Shown one piece after another: positions 57,306 through 64,000 of a DNA stretch of 64,000 nucleotides. The position numbers and the translations under genes were made by a program. The notes under the pieces were generated by a model. That model was not told the origin of the DNA, did not search any database, and saw only the letters and a program-made list of their open reading frames with translations. How positions within the stretch are numbered: the first letter of the stretch is position 1; each line of letters opens with the position of its first letter. The stretch comes from Sulfurospirillum sp. (GTDB lineage Bacteria; Campylobacterota; Campylobacteria; Campylobacterales; Arcobacteraceae): the NCBI GenBank assembly GCA_030491005.1, contig JAKZMJ010000030.1, positions 186,001-250,000 of the forward strand, in the 5' to 3' direction.

Positions 57306-58127
57306 ATGAAAAATATATTAATTACGGGATGTTCGTCTGGTATAGGGCTTGAAACGGCTCTTGTTTTAAAACATAATGGATACAAAGTTTATGCAAGTGC
57401 AAGAAAAAAAGAAGATGTACAAAAACTTCAAAATTTAGGTTTTTTGACATTTAAAATTGATGTAAGAAATAAAGAAGATATAAAAAGTGCCTTAAGTAAG
57501 ATAATACAAAATGATAAAAGTTTAGATGCAGTTTTTAATAATGCTGGCTATGGTCAAACAGGTGCTTTAGAAGATATTAATACAGAAGTATTAAAAGAAC
57601 AATTTGAAACAAATATTTTTGGACTTCATGAACTAACATATCAAAGTATGAAAATATTTAGAAATCAAGGCTTTGGTAAGATAATACAACACAGTTCAGT
57701 TTTAGGACTTATATCTTTAAAGTTTAGAGGTGCATATAATGCAAGTAAATATGCCGTTGAGGGTCTTTGTGATACTTTAAGACAAGAAGTACAAGGAAGT
57801 AATATATATATTTCTACTATTAATACAGGTCCAGTTACTTCAAAATTTAGACGAAATGCTCTTAAAAAATTTAACGAACATATAGATATAGAAAATAGTT
57901 TTTTCAAAAATACCTACAAAGAACAATTAAAGCAAAGACTTGAAAGTAAAGTAGATGATACACCTTTTAATCTTCCAGCTACTTATGTAGCCAAAGTAGT
58001 CCTACATATAATGAAAAGTAAAAAACCAAAACCTAGATACTATGTAACATATGCAACTCATTTATTAGCTTTTGCAAAAAGAATTTTATCAACAAGCTTA
58101 CTTGATAAGCTTTTAAATAAATTTTAA
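57306..58127 (+). CDS. short-chain dehydrogenase/reductase
   Basis: 273 aa classical SDR: TGCSSGIGLETALVL at residue 7, NNAGYGQTGALED, SSVLGLISL and YNASKYAVEGLCDTL (Tyr-Lys pair). The pattern is that of the retinol/17-beta-hydroxysteroid dehydrogenase-like SDR group; the bacterial substrate is not known. Its end converges on the ABC permease gene over three 11-base repeats (AAGTTTTTATT). Confidence 0.85.
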   Translation: MKNILITGCSSGIGLETALVLKHNGYKVYASARKKEDVQKLQNLGFLTFKIDVRNKEDIKSALSKIIQNDKSLDAVFNNAGYGQTGALEDINTEVLKEQFETNIFGLHELTYQSMKIFRNQGFGKIIQHSSVLGLISLKFRGAYNASKYAVEGLCDTLRQEVQGSNIYISTINTGPVTSKFRRNALKKFNEHIDIENSFFKNTYKEQLKQRLESKVDDTPFNLPATYVAKVVLHIMKSKKPKPRYYVTYATHLLAFAKRILSTSLLDKLLNKF

Positions 58128-58134
58128 GTTTTTA

Positions 58135-58944
58135 TTAAGTTTTTATTAAGTTTTTCTGATTTGCTTTAGTTTGTAAAAAATCAGATATTTGCATTAAACA
58201 AAAAGTAATTATAAAAATCAAAAGACCAGGAAAAAAAGTAAGCCACCATGCTATATCCATGACACTTTTTCCATCGCTTATTAAACTTCCCAAAGACATC
58301 TGAGGTGGATTAATCCCAAGTCCTAAATATGATAAACCCGATTCTGCTAATATTGCCCCACCTACGCCTAGAGTAAATGATATTAAAGCAATGGGTGCTA
58401 ATAAGGGTGCAAAATATTTAAATATGATTTTAAGTTTAGAGACATTTGCGATTTTAAGTATCTTAATATATGGCTCGTTTCCAATGGCAAAACTTTGTGA
58501 TCTAATTAATCTTGCCATTCCCATCCAACTAGTAATAGAAATAACAATAATTAAGACTAAAGAAGAAGCTTCAAAATATGAAACAAGTGCTAAAAGGAGA
58601 AAAAATGTTGGGAAAGTTAAAAATAAATCAATCATTATCGTAATACTTTTATCAATATTACCTTTTAAGTACCCTGCATTAATACCAATAAAAAGACCAA
58701 CTAAAGATGAAATTCCAGCACTTAAAAAACCAATAATAAGTGAAGTTGTAGCACCTTGTAAAAGTCTAGCAAACAAATCTCTACCTAGTCTATCTGTTCC
58801 AAGAATATGTTCTAATGAAGGCTCTTGTAAAATCTTCAAAGGATTTAAATCATAAGCTGAAACTGTATAAATAAAAGGCAAAATAAGTATGCTAAGAATT
58901 ACAAATACTAATAAATATATAGAAAATTTAAACATTTGCATCAT
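58135..58944 (-). CDS. ABC transporter permease (DppC/OppC-like)
   Basis: 269 aa, six membrane segments. N-terminal LEHILGTDRLGRDLFARLLQGA and the cytoplasmic EAA-like loop (YIKILKIANVSKLKIIFKYF then APLLAPIALISF) place it with peptide/nickel importer permeases, OppC type. The partner permease, ATPases and binding protein are not in the window. It overlaps rsmD by 17 bases, at the end of the fabD-mtnN-rsmD run. Confidence 0.88.
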   Translation of the reverse strand: MMQMFKFSIYLLVFVILSILILPFIYTVSAYDLNPLKILQEPSLEHILGTDRLGRDLFARLLQGATTSLIIGFLSAGISSLVGLFIGINAGYLKGNIDKSITIMIDLFLTFPTFFLLLALVSYFEASSLVLIIVISITSWMGMARLIRSQSFAIGNEPYIKILKIANVSKLKIIFKYFAPLLAPIALISFTLGVGGAILAESGLSYLGLGINPPQMSLGSLISDGKSVMDIAWWLTFFPGLLIFIITFCLMQISDFLQTKANQKNLIKT

Positions 58945-59539
58945 TTATATTATTAAATTGCAAATATGATAAAGAACTTTTACCAAATTTCTTTGTTTTT
59001 TGTAAGATAAATCTATTTAAAATTTGTGGTACTTCTAAGTTTGAATAATGCTCAATTATTATCATAAAAATATTATCGTTTTTAATATTTTTAATCATAT
59101 CAAAAACTTTTATATAAATATTTTCCATATTGTCTCTAAAATCAAAAGGTGGATCTATGTAAACTATGATATCTTCTTTAGAATTTTTTAATGAATTTAT
59201 AAGTATAGGAGTTTGGACAAAGGTGTCTGCATAAAAAGTTTTGCATTTACAAATATCAATTAATTTACAGTTTTGTATTAAAGTTTTATACGAATGTTTA
59301 TCTATTTCTATAAAATAAGCTCTTTTCGCACCTCTTGAAACAGCTTCTAGCCCAATTGAACCTGAACCTGCGAATGCTTCTATAAAAAGTTTATCTATTA
59401 TATCGTATTGTAAAACATTGAAAAAAGATTCTTTTAATCTTGATTTAGAAGATCTTGTAACTTCTAGTGAAGGTAATTTTAGTTTTTTTCCCTTATATTT
59501 ACCTGCTATAATTTGTGTGTATAATACATTTTGCTTCAT
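58928..59539 (-). CDS. rsmD: 16S rRNA guanine-966 N2-methyltransferase
   Basis: 203 aa Rossmann methyltransferase acting on helix 31 of 16S rRNA. IIAGKYKGKKLKLP at the start, RSSKSRLKESFFNVL, FAGSGSIGLEAVSRGA (SAM site) and YIDPPFDFRD (catalytic DPPF). Its start region, TTTTGCTTCATAATATA on the plus strand, is duplicated in tandem (59533-59566); the upstream copy gives only a six-codon frame MKQNIL. Confidence 0.92.
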   Translation of the reverse strand: MKQNVLYTQIIAGKYKGKKLKLPSLEVTRSSKSRLKESFFNVLQYDIIDKLFIEAFAGSGSIGLEAVSRGAKRAYFIEIDKHSYKTLIQNCKLIDICKCKTFYADTFVQTPILINSLKNSKEDIIVYIDPPFDFRDNMENIYIKVFDMIKNIKNDNIFMIIIEHYSNLEVPQILNRFILQKTKKFGKSSLSYLQFNNINDANV

Positions 59540-59571
59540 AATATATTTTGCTTCATAATATATTTTAAAGT

Positions 59572-60288
59572 TTATTTATTTTCAATACTTTTAAGGTACT
59601 TTAGTTTATTAAGCATATGTAAAATAAAATTAGCCGATGTTTTAGAACTAGATTTTAAAAATTCATCAAAATCAAATCCTGCATCCATATTAGCAGTATC
59701 AGAAATTGATCTTAGAACTAAAAAGGGTACATTTAAAGCATCACATACTAGGGCTACACTTGCACCTTCCATTTCTAAAGCATCTGCATTGAATGTGTTT
59801 TTAATAAAATCTTTTTTACTATTTGAGTTTATAAATTGATCACCCGTTGCAATGCAGGCTAATGATAATTTTATGTTATTTTCACTTGCAACTTCAAAGG
59901 CTAAGTCTCTTAGTATTTTTGATGTTTCAATAAAAACTTTGCCTTCAGGAATGTAACCATAAGGATGTCCAAAAGCAGTAATATCTATATCGTGCTGACA
60001 TAACTTACTAGCAATTAATAAATCTCCTATTTTAAGCTCAGGATTAATAGCACCTGCAACACCTGTAAATAATAAAACATTGCATTTAAATTTCTCAATT
60101 AACACACTTGCAGTTAAGCTAGCATTTACTTTTCCTATCTTTGAATATGCTAGAACTATTTCTTGGTTATCGTATTTAAGTTCATAATATTTGTTATTAG
60201 CATATTCATTTACTTTTACATTAGAAAAGTGTTTTAATAAAGGTTCAATCTCTTCTTGCATTGCACCCATAATTGCTAACTTAAGCAT
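59572..60288 (-). CDS. mtnN: 5'-methylthioadenosine/S-adenosylhomocysteine nucleosidase
   Basis: 238 aa; cleaves adenine from MTA and SAH, and in this phylum also acts on aminodeoxyfutalosine in menaquinone synthesis. MLKLAIMGAMQEEIEPLL start, LLFTGVAGAIN, ATGDQFINS, ADALEMEGASVALVC and LRSISDTAN with the catalytic Asp. It overlaps fabD by 8 bases. MTA is a by-product of polyamine synthesis in many bacteria. Confidence 0.94.
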   Translation of the reverse strand: MLKLAIMGAMQEEIEPLLKHFSNVKVNEYANNKYYELKYDNQEIVLAYSKIGKVNASLTASVLIEKFKCNVLLFTGVAGAINPELKIGDLLIASKLCQHDIDITAFGHPYGYIPEGKVFIETSKILRDLAFEVASENNIKLSLACIATGDQFINSNSKKDFIKNTFNADALEMEGASVALVCDALNVPFLVLRSISDTANMDAGFDFDEFLKSSSKTSANFILHMLNKLKYLKSIENK

Positions 60289-61213
60289 TTAAAACCTCTA
60301 ATGTTTTTTCTAAGGATTCAAAGTTGTTAACATTCAAAGTAGGAGTACTCTTATCAATTTTTCTATTTAAACCTTTTAATACAGAACCATTTCCAAACTC
60401 AATAAAAAAATCAACTTCTGATGATTTTGATAAAATACTATGTTTATATTTAACGGGTGATATTAATTGTGCAGTTAATAAGTCAATGGCTTCATCTTTC
60501 GTTGTATATGCTTTTGCTGTCACATTCGAAATTACAGGTAAGAATTCATCTTTTAAATATTCTTCTAAATAAGGTCTTAAGTTCTCAACTGCACTTCTTA
60601 ATAGCTCACAATGCGAAGCTATGCTCATATTTAATACAATAGCTCTTTTAGCACCTGCTTTTGTAAAGACATCAGTAAGAGATTCTAGGTCTTGTTTAAT
60701 TCCTGCTAATACAAGCTGTCCATCCATATTATAATTTGCTGTCCAAATTTGTTTCTCATTTTTTCTTTCTTCTTTACAAATATTTTCAATACTTTGATCA
60801 TCTAATCCAACAATAGCCATCATACCTGCTTGAATACCATCACAAGCATCATTCATAAAGAGACCTCTTTTATGAACTAGTTCTATTGCATCTAAGTAAT
60901 CAAGTGCTCCTGCATCAACTAATGCTGAGAATTCTCCCAGCGAATGTCCTAAAACAAATTCTGGTTTTATATCAAATTTATTTTTAAATATATGATTTGC
61001 AATTAAACTTACTAATAAAATGGCTGGTTGAGTAAATTGTGTTTTATTTAAATCATCATTTTGTTCAAACAATAATTCTTCAAAATTAATTCCCATTCTT
61101 TTACTAGCTTTTGATATCATTTCTTTAGCAATTTTGCTATTATCAAAAAAATCTTTACCCATTCCTATAGCTTGACTGCCTTGTCCTGGAAATATGAAAG
61201 CAACTTTTTTCAT
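60281..61213 (-). CDS. fabD: malonyl-CoA:ACP transacylase
   Basis: About 310 aa; loads malonate on acyl carrier protein for fatty acid synthesis. VAFIFPGQGSQAIGMG at the start, active-site FVLGHSLGEFSALV (Ser), and SIASHCELLRSAV (His). The start at 61213 is preferred because AGGGG lies eight bases before it and MKKVAFIFPGQGS is the family start; the frame extends 13 codons further. Overlaps mtnN. Confidence 0.94.
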   Translation of the reverse strand: MKKVAFIFPGQGSQAIGMGKDFFDNSKIAKEMISKASKRMGINFEELLFEQNDDLNKTQFTQPAILLVSLIANHIFKNKFDIKPEFVLGHSLGEFSALVDAGALDYLDAIELVHKRGLFMNDACDGIQAGMMAIVGLDDQSIENICKEERKNEKQIWTANYNMDGQLVLAGIKQDLESLTDVFTKAGAKRAIVLNMSIASHCELLRSAVENLRPYLEEYLKDEFLPVISNVTAKAYTTKDEAIDLLTAQLISPVKYKHSILSKSSEVDFFIEFGNGSVLKGLNRKIDKSTPTLNVNNFESLEKTLEVLNA

Positions 61214-61390
61214 CTTAATAACCCCTATTTCTATATATTCTTTTGTCTTCAAATAAAACTATGTACTAAAATCAATAAATTAATCTTAATACATGGTTTT
61301 GCTCAAGTAATATTACTTGAGCAATGTGATTTTTTGTAATTTATAAAATAAAATTTTATATTTTCAAGTATTTTGGTAAACTACCAACTA

Positions 61391-61936
61391 TTAATTACAA
61401 CCACAACCACCACGACTTTGAACTGGCTCATCTGCTTTTGGTTCACCACCTCCACAACATCCGCCACCCATTGAAGCCATACCACCAATAACACCTGTTT
61501 GTATTTCTTCTTCACTAGCTTCTCTAATAGCAAGAATAGAAACAGAAAACATTAGTGTTTTCCCTGCCATTGGATGATTATAATCAATTACAACTTCATC
61601 ATCACGAAGAGACTTAACTGTAACTTGCACAGTCTCACCTTGCTCACCTGTACCGTATAAACTCATACCTTCACTTAATTCAATACCTGCAAATTGTTCT
61701 TTTGGTAAAGTTTGAATTGCATCATCTTTAATCTCACCATAAGCATCTTTAGATTCAACTAAAACATCTGCTTTTTCATTTTCACTCATTTCTATAAGTT
61801 TAGATTCTAAACCTGAAATTATCTGACCTTTTCCTGTAATAAACTCCAAAGGTTTACCATTTATATTTGAATCAAGTTGTTCACCTGATTTTGCATCTTT
61901 TAAGTCATACTCGATGCTAATAACTCTAACTGACAT
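61391..61936 (-). CDS. slyD: SlyD-type peptidyl-prolyl isomerase
   Basis: 181 aa FKBP-type isomerase and chaperone. The FKBP part has ITGKGQIISGLESKLIEM and VESKDAYGEI; the insert-in-flap domain follows; DYNHPMAGKTLMFSVSILAI is the SlyD signature. The tail is rich in Cys and Gly (GGGCCGGGEPKADE then GGCGCN), which in SlyD binds nickel and other metals. ATG after AGGAGGAAAT. Confidence 0.94.
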   Translation of the reverse strand: MSVRVISIEYDLKDAKSGEQLDSNINGKPLEFITGKGQIISGLESKLIEMSENEKADVLVESKDAYGEIKDDAIQTLPKEQFAGIELSEGMSLYGTGEQGETVQVTVKSLRDDEVVIDYNHPMAGKTLMFSVSILAIREASEEEIQTGVIGGMASMGGGCCGGGEPKADEPVQSRGGCGCN

Positions 61937-61960
61937 ATTTCCTCCTGTTTTAAATTTAAT

Positions 61961-62935
61961 TTAATTTATTTTTGATAAATTAATACTTGCTTGTTTTGCC
62001 TCTTGTGAATTTGGGTAAACATCTATTAATGTAGAATAAAAATTAATAGCACTAGAAAAATCATCCATATTCTCAAAAGAAATAGCACTATGCAACATAA
62101 GCTTTGGCATATAATCAGCTTTATCGTATAAAATAGCTGAAGTCTTAAAGTATCTTATTGCTTTTTCATATTTCTTTCTATAATACCAAATATCTCCTAA
62201 GTAAAAATTACTACTTGCTCTTTTATAATTAAGCTTTATTAATGTTTCAAACATTGGAATAGCTTTAGTGAAATAGTCTTTTTTAAATAAGCTAATTGCA
62301 TTATTCAACATACGTGCTTTTTCATTATTTGAAAGTTTTTTTACTGTTTTCATTTTTGTAATTTTTTTAACTTTTAACGATTTATTAGCTAAAGAATTAA
62401 ACTCTTCTTTAGTTATAAATTGCTTCATATTCGACTTAAATTCTTTCTCTGATATATACGAAGAATTGATACTATTAATAGATTTAAGTAATTGTTCAAT
62501 AACTTTTTTCAAATCTTTAATATTCTTCTCATTGCTAATTATAGTTGCTTCTTGAACTTTTAAAATTTCAAGAGCCATATTCCTAAGTTCTAAAATATTA
62601 TCGCTATTAGCTTGTGTAGCTATTTTATTTTCTTCAAATTCTTTTACAAACTTATTCGTTTGTATAGCTAGCCTATTTACTTTTTGTGAATCACCTTCAA
62701 AAATTGACTCAAGCCCGTCTAGTCTTTCGTTCAAAGATTCAAGTACTTGTTTTGAATTTTTAATTTTACTATCAATTTTACCTAAAGTTCTTTTATTCTT
62801 AAGAATATTTTTTTCAGTTGAATTTAGACCATAAGGGTTTTTTGATTCTAAGTTGCCTGCTTCAAAAACTGAAACTTCAGAATTCTTAGCTAGGCTTATA
62901 GATACTATAATTAATATTAATACTAATTTGTTCAT
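61961..62935 (-). CDS. Tol-Pal system protein CpoB/YbgF
   Basis: 324 aa periplasmic protein. Signal peptide MNKLVLILIIVSISLAKN, coiled coil (residues ~50-190) and a C-terminal TPR part: YFTKAIPMFETLIKLNYKRA, YLGDIWYYRKKYEKAIRYF, SAINFYSTLIDVYPNSQEAK. It links cell wall synthesis and outer membrane constriction through Tol-Pal. 4 bases after pal on the same strand. The long middle coiled coil is larger than in E. coli. Confidence 0.88.
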   Translation of the reverse strand: MNKLVLILIIVSISLAKNSEVSVFEAGNLESKNPYGLNSTEKNILKNKRTLGKIDSKIKNSKQVLESLNERLDGLESIFEGDSQKVNRLAIQTNKFVKEFEENKIATQANSDNILELRNMALEILKVQEATIISNEKNIKDLKKVIEQLLKSINSINSSYISEKEFKSNMKQFITKEEFNSLANKSLKVKKITKMKTVKKLSNNEKARMLNNAISLFKKDYFTKAIPMFETLIKLNYKRASSNFYLGDIWYYRKKYEKAIRYFKTSAILYDKADYMPKLMLHSAISFENMDDFSSAINFYSTLIDVYPNSQEAKQASINLSKIN

Positions 62936-62939
62936 TTAT

Positions 62940-63542
62940 CTATTTTGTAAGTTTATGCTCAACTCTTCTGTTTTTTTGCCAACAGTTTTGAGTTTTTTGT
63001 GTACAAACGGGACTACTTTCTCCAAAACTAATTAAGTCAATTACATCACCATCAATTCCTTCAGCTATTAAGCTATTTCTTACTGTTTTTGCTCTTTTGA
63101 CACCTAAGGCTTGATTATATTCACCACTTCCCCACTCATCAGTATGACCTTCAAGTTTAATTCTTGTACTTGATTCAACTTTTGATAATTTAAAAGCATT
63201 ATTTTGCGAAGTATTTTGCATACTTTCATCTAAATTATATTTATCAAAAGCAAAATATATATTTTCTATAAATACTTTTTTACCATTTATGATATAAAAA
63301 TGTCCATTGTCTTGGCTATTTACTAACATATCATTAACAACACCTATTACTTCATGGTTAACTTGTGGCTCATCAATGTTATTTAAATTACTCTCAGATG
63401 CACTTGATGAAGTGTTACTTTGAGTAGTACCATTGCTACTGCTACTGTTACTATTGCTACTATTACCTTCAACTTTTTTCTGACTACACCCTGCTAATAA
63501 AAATACTGCAAGTAAAACTGCATATATACTCATTTTCTTCAT
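62940..63542 (-). CDS. pal: peptidoglycan-associated lipoprotein Pal
   Basis: 200 aa outer-membrane lipoprotein. Signal and lipobox YAVLLAVFLLAGC (Cys ~19), a Ser/Asn-rich linker, then the OmpA C-terminal domain: FAFDKYNLDE, LEGHTDEWGSGEYNQALGVK and RAKTVRNSLIAEGID. Binds peptidoglycan and TolB. Between tolB and cpoB. ATG after AAGGAAAGAAA. Confidence 0.95.
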   Translation of the reverse strand: MKKMSIYAVLLAVFLLAGCSQKKVEGNSSNSNSSSSNGTTQSNTSSSASESNLNNIDEPQVNHEVIGVVNDMLVNSQDNGHFYIINGKKVFIENIYFAFDKYNLDESMQNTSQNNAFKLSKVESSTRIKLEGHTDEWGSGEYNQALGVKRAKTVRNSLIAEGIDGDVIDLISFGESSPVCTQKTQNCWQKNRRVEHKLTK

Positions 63543-63597
63543 TTTCTTTCCTTAATATAATTTTCTAAAGTGTACAAAAATAAAACTTAATAGCCAC

Positions 63598-64000
63598 TTA
63601 CCAATCAAGAGATTGAATTTTGCCTCTTTTGTATGGAAATAAATATGATTTAGAGTGATGTAATCTAATTATTCCAATTGAACTTATATTATTCTTATGC
63701 TTTAAAAAAATAATAGACTCTCCATTGCTAGAAAATTTTGGAAATTGATTACGACCACTGATAGTTAGCTGTTTTAAAAAACTATCTTTTGTAGATATTA
63801 AATATAAATTAAAATTTTTTTTATTATTTTCTTCTCTACTTACATAAACAACTAAATTTTTATGTGTGCTTAATGATGAATTATTTCTTCCGTGATATAC
63901 TAAGCGTTCAACAATTCTTCCATTCATTTTTTTTGAGAATATATTAGGAAACTTTAATCTATTAGAAACAAATACAATTTTTGTATCATCTTCTACAAAA
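63598..64000 (-). CDS. tolB: TolB, C-terminal part (runs off the window)
   Basis: About 134 codons, open to the window edge. Reads DTKIVFVSNRLKFPNIFSKK then MNGRIVERLVYHGRNNSSLS and blades such as FPKFSSNGESIIFLKHKN. This is the end of the TolB beta-propeller that binds Pal. The start lies beyond base 64000. Same strand and order as pal and cpoB. Confidence 0.88.
   Translation of the reverse strand, partial: FVEDDTKIVFVSNRLKFPNIFSKKMNGRIVERLVYHGRNNSSLSTHKNLVVYVSREENNKKNFNLYLISTKDSFLKQLTISGRNQFPKFSSNGESIIFLKHKNNISSIGIIRLHHSKSYLFPYKRGKIQSLDW

Overview
The window is very AT-rich chromosomal DNA from a Campylobacterota (epsilonproteobacterial) genome, most like Arcobacter in the broad sense. The pointers are dnaA-dnaN-gyrB in tandem with TTCAC-type DnaA boxes on both sides of dnaA, carboxynorspermidine synthase and decarboxylase next to gyrB, a single-chain pyruvate:ferredoxin oxidoreductase, paired PPK2 genes, FccAB/SoxEF, and a slyD-cpoB-pal-tolB end. 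I saw no rRNA, tRNA or CRISPR array. The chromosome origin lies at about 45.6-47.4 kb.

Layout. 0-2.4 kb: serine dehydratase and an EamA exporter. 2.4-11.6 kb: accessory block, almost all on the minus strand, of small hypothetical and membrane proteins, a Fic protein whose catalytic His is replaced by Gln, a CPBP protease and a DUF3592 protein. It includes a 1.7 kb tandem duplication in which one copy is riddled with tiny deletions. 11.6-14.6 kb: two NAD-binding oxidoreductases and a frameshifted CrtC/lipocalin-like gene. 14.7-18.7 kb: ygbA-like gene, rhlE-type helicase and mnmG. 18.7-29.7 kb: a large island between mnmG and ribE. It holds a sulfide-dehydrogenase pair, an array of integron-type attC sites with an AlkD cassette but no visible integrase, four copies of a ~200 bp repeat element carrying a small HTH ORF, a decaying HEPN-like/LRR/J-domain gene cluster, and an IS that split a coiled-coil membrane protein gene. 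29.7-31.6 kb: ribE and recA. 31.7-34.6 kb: a second insertion between two copies of the recA 3' end, carrying IS1380 and IS3 remnants, a TetR regulator with operator and a catalase-related peroxidase. 34.6-38.9 kb: beta-propeller lyase-like gene plus a tripartite tricarboxylate transporter. 39-45.6 kb: DUF445, RidA, DASS transporter, PFOR. 45.6-55.8 kb: oriC, dnaA, dnaN, gyrB, polyamine genes, two PPK2, DedA, SDR. 56.4-64 kb: TIGR02757, SDR, and minus-strand housekeeping genes ending in a partial tolB.

The recurring theme is additive insertion beside core genes. The ends of mnmG (3'), ribE (5') and recA (3') are each duplicated on the far side of inserted DNA. They are in different states of decay, from about 99% identity at recA to a barely legible ghost at mnmG. 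Several genes in the accessory blocks are broken by single-base homopolymer changes, small tandem duplications, a nonsense codon or an IS. Some of this may be real decay and some, especially the deletion-riddled duplicate at 3.2-4.8 kb, may be sequencing or assembly error.

All functions are inferred from motifs read by eye; no database search was run.
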